Of a DNA stretch of 64,000 nucleotides, positions 21,900 to 32,752 are shown piece by piece (the stretch's first letter is position 1; the number at the start of each line of letters is the position of its first letter). Both the position numbers and the translations under genes were made by a program. The notes under the pieces are model-generated. The model was not told the origin of the DNA. It ran no database searches and worked only from the letters and a program-made list of their open reading frames with translations. This DNA is from Diploptera punctata (taxonomy: Eukaryota; Arthropoda; Insecta; Blattodea; Blaberidae): positions 1,302,001-1,366,000 of the forward strand of contig JASPKZ010003432.1 of assembly GCA_030220185.1 (NCBI GenBank), read 5' to 3'.

Positions 21900-22189
21900 A
21901 GAAACCAGGGTCTGCTATGAATTATGAAGTATGAGGTGAGTGAAATAATAAAAAATAAACAATATTAAAAAACCTCATAGTGTTATTTCATATCTACATA
22001 ACTTAATAATAAGTAATGATAAAATATTATACACCATGAACACTGAAGCGTCTTCAATACATATATAGATAAAGCTAGGGCATGCAAATTTAATTACACA
22101 TAATTTCTGCATTATTTGAATCATGTTATTTTAACATTAAAACACATTTAATTTTTCATTGTAATGGTTTAAGTTTTTTATCCTACTGG

Positions 22190-22450
22190 AGATGCTAACT
22201 AACTAACTCACTCGCTGGCTCTATCGACCCATGGGTTCATGGCTGTGTGGATATAAGCTCTCCATACATTCCTATTCTGAGCTAATGTTTTCCAAATCAT
22301 TCACTGTATAATCTACTTCCCTCAAATCATGGATAAAGTTATTCTCCCACCTCATTCTTGGTCTACCAATTGGGTGCTTTCCCTCTGATTTTCCTACAAG
22401 GAGCTTCCACGCACCTCTTTCATCTCCCATACATGCCACTGGAGATGCCC
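22190..22450 (-). mobile_element. RTE-like LINE 3' end, antisense
   Basis: - strand reads MGDERGAWKLLVGKSEGKHP, GRPRMRWENNFIHDLREVDY, TVNDLENISSE, then the family 3' end (AGTGAGTTAGTTAGTTAG complement at 22196). Confidence 0.75.
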
Positions 22451-22489
22451 CCATACATGCCTATTGGAAATGCTAGGGATCAAAAACTC

Positions 22490-22690
22490 CATAACATGAT
22501 AGGCCTAGAAGACCTTTTTTGGCTATTGGCTTCACATCCACTTGTCATTTACAGAGGTGGACAATCATCTAGCCAGTATAGGAGTGACATGTGGTCAGTA
22601 TGTCAAGTTCTCCAGCCGTTAGAGCTGGAGCATCTACTTATTGTTGCTATCCAATTTCTTCATTATTCTGGATGGGCACAAGAAGGGAGC
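22490..22690 (-). mobile_element. SINE S2, partial antisense copy
   Basis: Contains the complement of the S2 body (GGCTTCACATCCACTTGTCA, CAATCATCTAGCCAGTATAG, CTCCAGCCGTTAGAGCTGG). The tRNA head is missing. Confidence 0.6.
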
Positions 22691-22787
22691 TATTTTTTAC
22701 TCACTTTCTAAAATAAAACTATGTTCCAATTCTGGAAAAGTGTTAATTTAAAATATAACATCCCTTCTTGTTTACTGTTATTTCCAG

Positions 22788-22897
22788 CAGCAGAAAGTTG
22801 AATCTGGAGCAGGACAGTATGTTCAGTGTTTACTTCAACAATTTCATGGTAACTAGTTACAGAAGAGATGTACTATACAGTTGGAAAGGATTACTTG
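22788..22897 (+). CDS. DEG/ENaC channel exon, pre-TM2 region
   Basis: The acceptor region is TTATTTCCAG followed by CAGCAG; the donor is CTTG/GTAAGT. It reads NSRKLNLEQDSMFSVYFNN, then FMVTSYRRDVLYSWKGLL, matching the conserved 'S.V.V.F......Y.R......D.LG' stretch just before TM2 in pickpocket channels. Phase is 2 in and 1 out. The tandem CAG acceptors (AG at 22786-22787 and 22789-22790) are a NAGNAG site, so a one-codon length difference (with or without a serine) is possible. The preceding intron holds the 2.9-kb PLE palindrome. Confidence 0.87.
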
Positions 22898-23014
22898 GTA
22901 AGTATCTTAATTCATTCATATTTTAATCTGTCTTAAAAACAATCTTGCAAGTTTAATTTGTAATTGTACAAATTCTCTCAAAAAAATATTAAACAAAAAA
23001 ATATAAAACAGTGA

Positions 23015-23155
23015 TTCTTTCAGTTATGTTATATAGATGTGAAACATGGACCCTTACTTTAAGAGAAGAAGAAAAAAAAAATCAATATTTGAGAATAAAA
23101 TGCTCACGAAAAATTGGGATCAAAGAGAGATGAATAGGCATGTGAAGAGAAAAAA
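23015..23155 (+). mobile_element. RTE-like LINE fragment
   Basis: ATGTTATATAGATGTGAAAC, ATTTGAGAATAAAATGCTCA, AAAGAGAGATGAATAGGCA match the common RTE family (59335-59450). Confidence 0.6.
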
Positions 23156-23259
23156 CTAACCTCTGTGCCAGTTTACATAAATAAAAATAATAATAATAAT
23201 GGTGATAATGATGATGATAATAATAATGAACCAAAAGGAATAAGGAAAAGAGGCAGACC

Positions 23260-23890
23260 TATATTTGAAGAGAAAAATATACGCTCAGACTGCAATTTGA
23301 ACCCAGGACCTTTGGTTTTCTATGCCAATGCTCTACCAAACTGAGCTATCTGAGCACTTCAACTAAATGCAAATTGTTCTCTTATACATTGTTAATTCCC
23401 AAGTGCCAAATGCTACAACCCTTCATGCAAATTGCAGCTTCTTTCAATGTTTTATTATTAATTTAATACTTCTCACACTGAAGGACAAATTATATTTGAA
23501 AAGAAAAATATACACTCAGGCTGGCGTTTGAACCCAGGACCTTTGGCTTTCTATGCCAATGCTTTACCAGCTGAGCTACCTGAGCACACCTATCTAAATG
23601 ATTTTTTTATTATACATTGTTAATCCTGAGCGCTAAATGCTATGAACCATTGATCAAATCACGCAAATGGCAGTTTATTTTTTTAAGAAAACTTTTATTG
23701 GGAATTTAAACATTACTTTATAAAGTCAGTAGGGCTTCTTTCAATGTTTTTTATTATTAATTTAATACTTCTCACTGATGGACAAATTATATTTGAAGAG
23801 AAAAAAATACTCTCAGACAGGGGTTTGAACCTAGGATCTTTGGCTTTCTATGCTAATGCTCTACCGACTGAGCTATCTGAGCACTCCACA
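23260..23890 (-). repeat. Tandem array of three S1 units
   Basis: Three direct repeats, all antisense, each with a tRNA-like domain (about 23284-23356, 23513-23586, 23816-23886). The domains are separated by the S1 body and tail in the same order: ...CTCTTCAAATATAATTTGTC, tail, body, next tRNA-like domain. Spacing is about 230 and 300 bp. Each is moderately decayed. Confidence 0.75.
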
Positions 23891-24282
23891 AAAGCATGAA
23901 ATGATTGAAATTATGAAAGTACATAACATTCCAGTTCCAATCCTGTGTTGTCACAGATAACAAATAAGCTAACATTGACAAACATTATGTTATTGATGAA
24001 TGGCATGAGCTCGTTATCACAAGGTTTTTAATATTACTACCATACGAGTACCACTGTTGTTTGAACTCCATTTAAATTAGTGTTGGTACAACTCAAACAT
24101 AAAGTGAAAAAAAAAAATAGAATGTGACTTCTTCATTAAATGTCAGTGTTCGCAAAGTTTTGCGTAAATATGTGGAAGATACTGGTGGTTTGTTGTACGA
24201 AAAATGAGTGCAATGTACCTTAAATATAGAAAGAAGATACATGTCACAATACCAAAGACAACTAGTGCAAGTATTACTGTAT

Positions 24283-26632
24283 CTTCTTCTTCGTCAGGCT
24301 CTACGACTTCCAGTGGAATGTCTTGGCCTTCTCAACCAGTTTATGCCACTTCTTCCTATCTTGTGCAGTGGATTTCAAATCAAAAATCCCCATCTCTCTC
24401 AAATCTTCAATTACGTCATCTTACCATCAATCCTTGGGTCTTCCCCTTGGTCTTGTTCCTTGTGGCTTCCAATTCAAAATATCATTCGGCAATCTTCCCT
24501 TTGGCATTCTTAGTGTATGTCCAAACCATTGTAATCTTTTGGATTTGATGAAACTAACTATATTTTCTTTATTATTCTTGAGGTATAATTCATCATTCCT
24601 TCTCAACCTCCAATTTCCATTTTCCTTTACTGGACCTAGCACTCTTCTAAATATTTTCCTCTCAAACGTTAATAGTCTTAGTTTATCTGCTTCTTTTAGT
24701 ACTCAGGTTTCAGCTCCATAACATATGATTGGTCTTATTATTGCTGTATATAATTTGAATTTAACATTTTTTGATATTAATTTGCTTTTGAATATATCAA
24801 AATTAGCAAAATATGCTTTATTCCCTTGCGATATTCTTGTTTTGATCTCTTCTTCAACAGTATTATTATCGTTTAGTATTGTACCTAGGTACTTAAAGGA
24901 GTTAATTTGATCAATACAGTCACTATTTATAGTTAGTTCAGTCAAATTTGTTTTATTTCTCATACATCTTAAATATTTTGTTTTATTTAGACTGATTACA
25001 AGCCCATATTTTATACTTTCATTTTTCAATTTGTCAAAGGTTTCCAGTAGGGAATTTTTTGTTCTTGCTGTTATTATTACGTCATCAGCATATGCAAGAC
25101 ACTGTTTTAGTCTTGTTGAAATATTTCCTCTTAGATCAAGTTGTTTTAAGACCATATCCATTACTATACAGAATAATGTCGTAGATAAAGGATCTCCCTG
25201 TTTGACCCCAGAGTTTACTTCAATCGCATCGCTGAGTGCGTTGCTACATTTTAATCGTACTTTGGTATCTATCAAAGTTAAAGCTATTAATTTTATTAGT
25301 TTTTGAGGTATCTCATATTCACTTAGACTTTCAATTATTTTGTTTCGATGTACAGTATCAAAAGCTTGGGAGTAATCAACAAATATATTATATAAGTTAA
25401 TATTGTATTCGTGACATTTCTCAAAGATTTGTTTCATTACAAAGATATTGTCTATTTATATTTAAATTAATATCGGGAAGTAAACATTATGAGGTTATAT
25501 CATTAATAATGAATGGAGAACATATTTTAATTGACTCACCTCATACATTTTCAAACTTCTTTGATACCGACGGTTTCAGACAAAATCATGTCCTTCATCA
25601 GTCATGGCGTCCATTGATGAAATTCATCAATGGACGCCATGACTGATGAAGGACATGATTTTGTCTGAAACCGTCGGTATCAAAGAAGTTTGAAAATGTA
25701 TGAGGTGAGTCAATTAAAATATGTTCTCCATTCATTATTAATAATATTGTCTATTGTTGATCTGTTTGGTCTGAATCCTGCTTGGGCCTCACTCATTTTC
25801 CCATCTATTATTTCTAAAAGTCTATTGTTTAATATGATTGCAAAAATCTGTATGCTATGTTCAAGAGAGTTATAGGTCTGTAATTATTACATAACAGTTT
25901 ATCTCCTCTCTTGAACACAGGACAGATAATTCCTTCATTCCAGGTTGTCGGTATTTCTTCTTTATTCCAAATATTGAGTATTAGTTTATGTATTTTTTGT
26001 TTTAATGTTCGTCCTCCATGTTTATTTAATTCTGGTGGAATATTATCAGGACCAGCCGATTTATTTGATTTTAAATTTTGTATAATATAACATAGTTCGT
26101 TCCACGATGGAGGTTGTACTGATTGTGAGTTGGGAAAGTTTGGAGTTTCTGGTATAGTAATTCTTGTTTGATTATCTTTATGAAAGATTTCGGTGAAATA
26201 TTCTTTCCATCTTTGAAGAATTTGTTCTTTTTGTGTTAGGATATTACCTTCATTATCTCTGCATAATAAAGAACCTGCTTTGTATTTTTGGAAACTCTTT
26301 ACATCTTTGAAGAATTTCCTGGTTTCATTTTTCTTATAATTTAGTTCTATTGAATTGAGTTTCATATTAAGCCATGTCCGTTTTTTCTTCTTACATAACT
26401 TATTTGCTTCGTTCCTTTTGATTTTATAACTTTCTTGATTCATTCTTGTGTTCATTAGTAACTTTTTCTGCCTTGCTTCATTCTTCTGTTTTATGGCTTC
26501 TTTACATTCTTCATCCCACCATTCGTTGCGTGGTTGGACTTCTTGTTTCATTATGGTGACATTAGCTGATTCTTTAATTGCTTGTTGTATTGAGTTCCAT
26601 TCTTCGTTAACATCTTCTTTTTCATCTAATTT
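24283..26632 (-). mobile_element. RTE-like LINE, 5'-truncated, 13-bp TSD, interrupted by a PLE foldback
   Basis: Flanked by AGTATTACTGTAT at 24270-24282 and 26633-26645. It codes on the - strand from the post-endonuclease linker (WWDEECKEAIKQKNEARQK) through RT: SNKSAGPDNIPPEL, NYRPITLLN, FVDYSQAFDTVHRNK (motif A with the first catalytic Asp), GVKQGDPLSTTLFC (motif B), CLAYADDVIITART (YADD box), FKYLGTILNDN, GRPKD. Frame breaks near 25860, 24700 and in the 3' region make it inactive. The endonuclease is absent because of the 5' truncation. Confidence 0.85.
25457..25743. mobile_element. PLE foldback, 287 bp, 12-bp TSD, inside a LINE
   Basis: Flanked by ATATTGTCTATT at 25445-25456 and 25744-25755. 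Arms of about 115 bp are almost perfect around ATTGATGAAATTCATCAAT (centre near 25615). A one-sided tail (GGAAGTAAACATTATGAGGT) lies on the left. Each arm contains the hammerhead-like CTGATGAAGGACATG...TGTCTGAAACCG core. Confidence 0.9.
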
Positions 26633-27000
26633 AGTATTACTGTATTGTCCACTTAAATTATTAACTTATTAATACAACTTATCATAATATAAATGTGACA
26701 AAAGTGTTTTCTAATTTTAGAGTTTGAGATTTATTATTAATATACAAGCATAATAAAAATACTGTTTATGGTTGATTGCTGTCGATAGTTGGTAACAAGC
26801 TATAACAAGCTTATTCCTTGAAATTCATCGGAGAACATTTTTTGACAACTCACCTCATAAATTTTATGTTTTTCATGATACTGCAGTTTCAGAAAATATC
26901 ATGTCCATCTTCAACCATAATTCCAACTGAGTTATGGAGTTATAGCTGAAGATGGACGTGATATCATCTAAAACTGCAGTATCATGAAAAACATAAAATT

Positions 27001-27002
<2 letters not shown>

Positions 27003-27060
<58 letters not shown>
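27003..27060. repeat. (AAT)n microsatellite
   Basis: About 19 AAT units at the junction between the interrupted foldback and an RTE fragment. Confidence 0.95.
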
Positions 27061-27061
<1 letters not shown>

Positions 27062-27064
27062 GTT

Positions 27065-27375
27065 TTATTTTATGAATGAACTCTGAATTAAATAATCTAA
27101 CACAAAATAAAAATGTAATAAACCACATTAAAGCTCAAAGACTGCGCTGGTTTGATTATATAACAGAATCAGGAAGACAAGCTTGTAAGGAGAATATACA
27201 AATGGAAACCAATATGCACCAGAACAGCTGGACGCCCAAAAAACAGATGGCAAGATAATGTTATAAAATATATATTAAAAATTAAAATTGGAAATTGGCC
27301 AGTCTGTATCCAGAATAGATCTAGCTGGAAAAAAATTGTTGAGGAGGCCAAAACTTCAATGAAGAAGAAGAAGCT
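27065..27375 (+). mobile_element. RTE-like LINE 3' end with (GAA)n
   Basis: NVINHIKAQRLRWFDYITES, then frame-broken sequence and a (GAAGAA) end at 27359-27372. Confidence 0.6.
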
Positions 27376-29980
27376 TTATTTTACCTGGCAGAGTTAAGGC
27401 CTCAAGGCCTTGTCTGCTACTCAACAAGGTTTTAAAAAATAAAAAAAAGTCTTACATCTAAATTACAATAAACATAAATGATTACATGCTATAAATACAA
27501 TACAACACCGATATCTTAAAAGAATTGAAGACTACGCCAATTTTGGAATATATTAAACAGTACCAACTAAATTGGAAACACCATCTAGAAAGAATGAGTT
27601 CAAATCGGATACCCAAAGCTGTTTATAATTATATACCAAGAGGATGAAGATCACTGGGCCGTCCTATGAAACGCTGGAGGGAAAATTTTTCTATAGGATC
27701 GTAACAGGCCTTGGCCTAATACTTGGAAGGAAGAAGAAGAAGAAATACAATACAATTATTAATTATAATGTATTTTGATTTACTCTAGATTTAACAAATT
27801 AAATATATAATATGTATAAGATATATATAAATGAGAAAAAATTATTAATGACATAGTATAAATTTAAATAAATAGAGAAAAATTAATTATTAGACAACAG
27901 ATAACTGTATAAGCATGACTTAAAAGTGCCAAGTGTGCAGCAACCCCTGATATCTTGAGGAAGGAAATTCCAGGAGTGGGCAGAGGCTACTGTGAAGGAA
28001 GTAGAATAAGAGAAAGTGCTATGAAGAGGAATTGTTAGCAGACTGTTATCTTGTGACCTAGTGTCAATATTGTGGTAAGAAGATAACTTCTCAAATCTGG
28101 ATGTCAGGTAAGTAGGAGTGTAGGAATTCAGAAGCTTGAAAAGTAGTGAAAGAGAGTGCAATTTACGTCTGTCAGTAAGACAGAGCCAAGAGAGGTTATT
28201 GAAGTGTTCGGAAATATGGTCATAATGGCAGATATTGAAAATGAATCGAACGCAAGCATTATGAACACACTGCAGTCTCTGCGACAAGTCATAGTTTAGA
28301 TCATTATATATAATGTCACAATAATCAAAGTGTGGCAACACAAGATTCTGCACAAGGATTTGTTTTAACGGAACTGGGAGAAAATTCTTTAAAAGTCTAA
28401 GATAATGTAAGATGGAGAAAGTCTTTCTACATATGTGTTTCACTTGTATTTGTCAGGTTAAATTTGCATCTAGATATAGTCCAAGATCTATTACTGAAGA
28501 AGAATAAGGGATAATTATATTATTTATAGTAATGTTTGGAGGTGTAGATATGTCATAGGTTGTAAGCAGTCTCTGTTGTCCCATTAGAATTACTTGTGAC
28601 TTGTTAGGATTTAGATTTAGACTGATACTTGAAGACCAGTTAAAGATGGATATGAGATCATCATTCATTTTCATCAAGCTGTTATAGAGAGAATGGGGAG
28701 GTGAATGTAACTAAATTTGGAGATCATCAGCATAGAGGTGATAATGGCAGTGCTTTAGTACAGTTGGTAAGTGATTTATGTAGATTGAGAAAAGACGAGG
28801 TCCGAGAACACTGCCCTGGGGGACTCCCGCTGCACGTTGTGCCAAGACGAAGATCTAGAGTTTAGTGAAACGTATTGTTGACGCCCGTGCAGGTATGAGT
28901 CGAACCAGGATACAGCGCTGTCAGACAAGTGTAGGTGCTTGAGCTTTATCATAAGTAAGTCATGGTCTACTGTGTCAAAAGCTTTGCTGAAGTAAAGTAA
29001 GGTTAAAAGAGTCAATTCACGTCTGTCCATGGTTTCATGAATATCTTCAGTAATTTTTAACAAAGCTGTGGTTGTGCTATGACCAGATCTAAAGCCGGAT
29101 TGATAAGGATCAAGGAGGTGATTTGTTTGGAGATATTCAGTCATTTGCTATGTACAATATGTTCCAGGGCTTTAGATAATGTCGAAAGGATGCTAATCAG
29201 TCGGAAGTCATTACAGTTAGTAGGTGTACTTATTTTATGTATAGGCCGAACCCTAGACTGTTTCCATACAGTAGGGAAGATAGAAGTTATAAGGGAAGCA
29301 TTAAAATGCTGATGTCATCTGTTCCTTGTGCATTGGATTTAATCCATTTGAGTGCTTTTTTAACATCTTTAGGCGAAATGTCATAAAAGTAAAATATATC
29401 TCTTCCTATATGGGAGGATGGGGATAAGTCTCTAAAAATATCTATTTTAGTCTTGTTGTCTGAAGGTGTCAAAGGTATTGAGGTAAAATGTTCATTTAAA
29501 TCATCTACAGAAATATCTATAGAGTCAGTTGGGGGATTCAACTGTCCAAGTCCCCCATGTACGGAGATTTTGTCAAGTGTCCTGTGCACTTATTTCAGGT
29601 CCGATTATACTGTGGGCGTGTCATAGTTTGGTATTGTGTATAGTTTGTGTAGTTGTGTTTTAAGTTGTTTGTACAGTTGTCAGTTCTCGTCATTTTTGTG
29701 TCGTCTGTATGTGTGGTATGCTTTGTCTCATTTTAACATAAGTTCATGTATTGAGTCATTTATCCAGGGAGCAGAGGGGCGGGTAAATCATTGGGTTTTT
29801 ACTGGTGCATGTCTGTCAGATAGTTGTAGTATCAGTATTAAATGTGACTACTTTTTGATCAACTGATCTAAGATTCCACATTGTGTACCAAGGTAGTTCT
29901 AAAGCATCTGATTTTAGTTTAGTCTTGTCTATGTTTTGTAAGTTTCTGTACGTAATCAAGTTAGAGCATCTTTTAGGACA
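27376..29980 (-). mobile_element. CR1-like LINE, degraded
   Basis: - strand order: KKALKWIKSNAQGTDDIS, YQSGFRSGHSTTTALLKITE, TLLYFSKAFDTVDHDLLMIK (motif A), a frame break where '[10 protein letters not shown]' should be, then LNPNKSQVILMGQQ, DLGLYLDANLT, VLPHFDYCDIIYNDL, RLQCVHNACVRFIFN, FKLLNSYTPTYLTS and the CR1-type C-terminus WNFLPQDIRGC, FKSCLYSYLL ending at 27883. A 3' UTR of about 500 bp contains a nested RTE (27506-27742). At least three frame disruptions; inactive. Upstream of 29590 only traces of the endonuclease-side ORF remain. Confidence 0.75.
27506..27742 (+). mobile_element. RTE-like LINE, 237-bp truncated insert, 13-bp TSD
   Basis: Flanked by AAATACAATACAA at 27493-27505 and 27743-27755. 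Nearly identical to the end of the copy at 47340-47867 (CACCGATATCTTAAAAGAAT, (GAA)n end). Confidence 0.88.
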
Positions 29981-30224
29981 TTTATGAGGTGAGTTGTCAA
30001 AAAATGTTCTCCGATGAATTTCAATGATTATACCTCATAATGTTTACTTCCCAACATTAATTTATAATAACAAAATTAAACAGACAGCACACATTTCTCA
30101 AGTCAAATGTCAAGTTAATGAATGGGAAAGTAATGCAATTTAATAGAAAAAAAAATTAATATTGCATCTCATTTGATTTTCTAGCAAAAATTTTTGGAAT
30201 ATAAATAAATTTACAAGATGTAAA

Positions 30225-30960
30225 TCGCTGTGGTCTCAAGGTAGCATACTACTTTGTCAAGCAGTAGTTCTGGGTTTGATCCCTGGTCAGGACAAGTTTT
30301 CTGGATGAAGTTTTTTTTCGGGGTTTTTCCTCACCTGTAAGACAAATGTCATCCCGCACAGTAGCCGAGTGGTTAAGACAAGAAGCCTTGGCACAGAGCT
30401 ACGGAACTTATACTGGGTTCGAGTCCCCCATGGAAGAAGAAATTTTCTCATGGAATTTCAACCAGTATGGGACTGGTGCTCATCTAGTATCGTGAGGCAT
30501 TTGGGTAGCTACAATAAGTAGTGACTCCAGGTTGAGAAGACAAGCTATAACGGCTGGGGGACCTGACATGCTGATCACATGTCACCCCTACATTGGCTTA
30601 TGATCGGCTACATCTGTGATTAACACATGTGGATGTGAGGCCAGCAGCTGGCTGGTAGGTCAAGAGCCTTCTAGGCCTGTTGGGCTTGGAGGAGTTGGAG
30701 TAAGACAAATGTCAGGAAACTTTAAAGCCCAAATAGTCCCCGAACATCATATAGCCATCATAATCATCATCATTCATATTCACCTTAGATTTAAGTTTAG
30801 GATTAAGGACTCTCCTGGTGCACCATTATCATTATCATCATCATCATCATCACTCATCATATCATTGGGGCAGTATAACCCTGCCTTTCAGGTGCCCCAA
30901 CCTCAGAAGTGGGTTACAATGCCAGGAGAGAATGCCAGAAATGTCAAAGTGACAATCTAG
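30225..30960 (+). mobile_element. SINE S3 copy interrupted by an S2 SINE, plus (ATC)n
   Basis: tRNA-like head GTCTCAAGGTAGCATACTAC, box B GGGTTTGATCCCTGG, then GGGGTTTTTCCTCACCTGTA; after the insert GACAAATGTCAGGAAACTTT, then ATC repeats (30750-30860). The last 100 bp are unassigned. It precedes the terminal channel exon. Confidence 0.65.
30352..30699 (+). mobile_element. SINE S2, 15-bp TSD, nested in S3
   Basis: Flanked by GTAAGACAAATGTCA at 30337-30351 and 30700-30714. Head GTAGCCGAGTGGTTAAGAC. Full family body. Confidence 0.88.
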
Positions 30961-31020
30961 GGCATTGAATAAAAAAAAAATTAAATCATGAAAGTATAAA
31001 AGAATCTTAACTTGTTGCAG

Positions 31021-31274
31021 GATCTCTCGGTGGTCTGCTGAGTTTATTTATTGGATTCAGTCTCATCGGAGCTGTAGAACTGTTATATTTCTTCACATTA
31101 CGTCTTTATTACAAAGATCGAATTATCAAACATAAAAATTCACATAGAATTCCTCATCAATTATCAAGACCAAGAATACATCACCATGGGAGAATTACAC
31201 AACCTACACTTCCAATTTCGAACACTAACAACTCTATCATCTTGTTCCAGCAAAGATATCATTTGAGCAATTAA
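31021..31274 (+). CDS. DEG/ENaC channel, terminal exon with TM2 and stop
   Basis: The acceptor is CTTGTTGCAG. Completing the glycine codon it reads GSLGGLL then SLFIGFSLIGAVELLYFF. This is TM2 with the G-x-S selectivity-filter motif (GFS) and the following conserved glutamate. A basic cytoplasmic tail of about 50 residues (LRLYYKDRIIKHKN..., then HHHGRITQPTLP) ends at TAA 31272-31274. The canonical 'GGLLGLF.G.S..S..E' is well kept, although Ser is replaced by Gly before the AVE. It is the last coding exon; an AATAAA follows about 70 bp downstream. Nothing in this exon is broken, which argues for recent or current function despite the frame problem in exon 9539-9822. Confidence 0.9.
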
Positions 31275-31343
31275 TGATTTCATCTTACCTAGTGGTATGC
31301 ACTAGTAGCAAATATAGCTATACAATGTTGTAACAATTATTGG

Positions 31344-31349
31344 AATAAA
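31344..31349 (+). promoter_or_regulatory. Candidate polyadenylation signal of the channel gene
   Basis: AATAAA lies about 70 bp after the channel stop codon, followed by a T-rich stretch. It is the first such hexamer downstream of the terminal exon. Assigned by position and sequence only. Confidence 0.55.
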
Positions 31350-31479
31350 ACAATACAATTTATTTTATTTCGTACTACGCCAAATTTTGTATGTTTACAT
31401 TATTAAAATGAATGTGAAAAATTAATTTAACAGTTATCAAACCCTTGACAACATGCAAATTTTGCCAACATAAAAACTA

Positions 31480-32135
31480 AATTGTGAGAAATAAACAAAT
31501 TCAAAAGACAAAAAATTATTAATCAAAGCACTCTTCTAAAAGAAAAAAAGGAAATGTAAAATTCAGGAAATTCACGTATCATCCATTGAAGCACCACAAG
31601 TTCCAAAAAAAAAAAAAAATTTAACGTAAGGTTGGCACCCAAAGAAATGACTATAGCATCAGTAGATTGATTAAATCTAACAAAAATGAGAAAATAGAAG
31701 AAGAAAACAAATCAGGGATTTATCACATTGTGCGAAGATTGTGAGAAAGTCTACATAGGAAATACTAAGAGAAATGTGAAAAGTAGAGTGAAAGAACATC
31801 TCAGGAATGTCAAGAAAGGGGAAGTAGAAAAATCTATGGTGGCTGCCCATGCATGGTCTGAAAAACATCTTATTGAAAAAGAAGGCTAAATTTTTAAAAC
31901 AAATAGAGAAACCAAAAGAACTCACTGTTTGGGAAAAAAAATCTACATTCAAAGGAGCAAAAAGGAGAAATTAATGAACTTTGAAATTCCTAGGGAGAAT
32001 GACCTGATTTCGAGGTTTTTCAGTCTGCCAACAGAGGAATCGAAAGACGGCTCTTCAAGACGACAGAACAACGGTCGCAAGATACTGATGACGGAACTGT
32101 TATGTAAAGTTCTGAAACTTGTTTAAATTAAAAAA
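31480..32135 (+). mobile_element. PLE GIY-YIG end, sense, frameshifted
   Basis: Reads CEDCEKVYIGNTKRNVKS, VKEHLRNVKKGEVEKSMVAA, HAWSEKH, a frame break, KKIYIQRSKKEKLMNFEIPR, RFFSLPTEESKDGSS, with upstream linker traces. Endonuclease half only. After 32135 no hammerhead is recognisable; 32135-32340 is unassigned. Confidence 0.7.
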
Positions 32136-32353
32136 AGAAGAAAAATATGAATAATCTAAGCAGTAATTTCAGAAACATTTCAATGCAGAAAAACAGCTAT
32201 ATGTACCTCACATACCTTTTATTGAAGAAGAAAATAGAATGTTATGTGCGACCAATAATTAACTTTACATTACGAGAACTGTTAAATTAATTTCAGCTTA
32301 TATTTAATACGATCTGCTCAATATAATATTTCAATTAAAACATAGTAATCTAT

Positions 32354-32752
32354 TTGAAGAGAAAAATTATACGCTCAGACCGGGACTTGAACCCGGGACC
32401 CTTGGTTCTCTAGACCAAGTGCTCTACCAACTGAGCTATCTGAGCAAGTACCGATCTAAACGCAAATCTTTCTCTATATACATTGTAATTCCCATCCACC
32501 AAATGCTGTGAAGCCATGCTTCTATCTTGCAAATGGCGGCTCCTTTATTAAGAAGACATATTTGGGAATTATACATTACAGCCAGTACGGCTTTTTCCAA
32601 GTTTTTATTATTGATTTCGTACATCTCAATGATGGATAAATCATATTTGAAGAGAACCAAGGGTCCCGGGTTCAAGTCCCGGTCTGAGCGTATAATTTTT
32701 CTCTTCAAATATGATTTATCCATCATTGAGATGTACGAAATCAATAATAAAA
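32354..32752. mobile_element. S1 foldback unit with 12-bp TSD
   Basis: Flanked by ATAGTAATCTAT at 32342-32353 and 32753-32764. An antisense S1 copy with tRNA-like domain (32375-32446, -) is followed at 32606-32752 by a hairpin. Arms of about 53 bp (TTTTTATTATTGATTTCGTA... and complement) enclose a sense half of the tRNA-like domain with box B GGTTCAAGTCCCGG. Confidence 0.82.

Larger units (their letters stand above)
19058..22003. mobile_element. 2.9-kb PLE inverted dimer (palindrome) with 14-bp TSD
   Basis: Flanked by TAATAATAAGTAAT at 19044-19057 and 22004-22017. Left arm about 19058-20504 and right arm about 20517-21966 are inverted copies of about 99% identity meeting at an A-run (20505-20516). 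A 37-bp tail with AACCTCATAGTGTTATTTCA follows on the right only. Both arms share the same internal deletion joining the N-terminal domain to RT motif B. Confidence 0.9.
26818..30062. mobile_element. PLE foldback split by LINE insertions
   Basis: Left arm 26818-26930, start of right arm 26937-27003. The right arm resumes at 29982 (TGAGGTGAGTTGTCAAAAAA) and ends in the tail AACCTCATAATG-type sequence at about 30040-30062 (ATACCTCATAATGTTTACTT). Both arms carry the hammerhead-like core CTGAAGATGGACRTGATAT with the palindromic helix III CTGCAG. The 27004-29981 block was inserted into it. Confidence 0.75.

Noticed and set aside
23260..23890. CRISPR-like regular spacing
   Set aside because: Repeats are tRNA-like domains of S1 with related, not unique, spacers; eukaryotic context.
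24204..24721. Overlapping + strand frames of 100-130 codons
   Set aside because: Shadows of the antisense LINE C-terminus.
25525..25690. Intact hammerhead in the 25457 foldback arms
   Set aside because: Core and helix II are good, but helix I pairs only about three bases; kept as hammerhead-like only.
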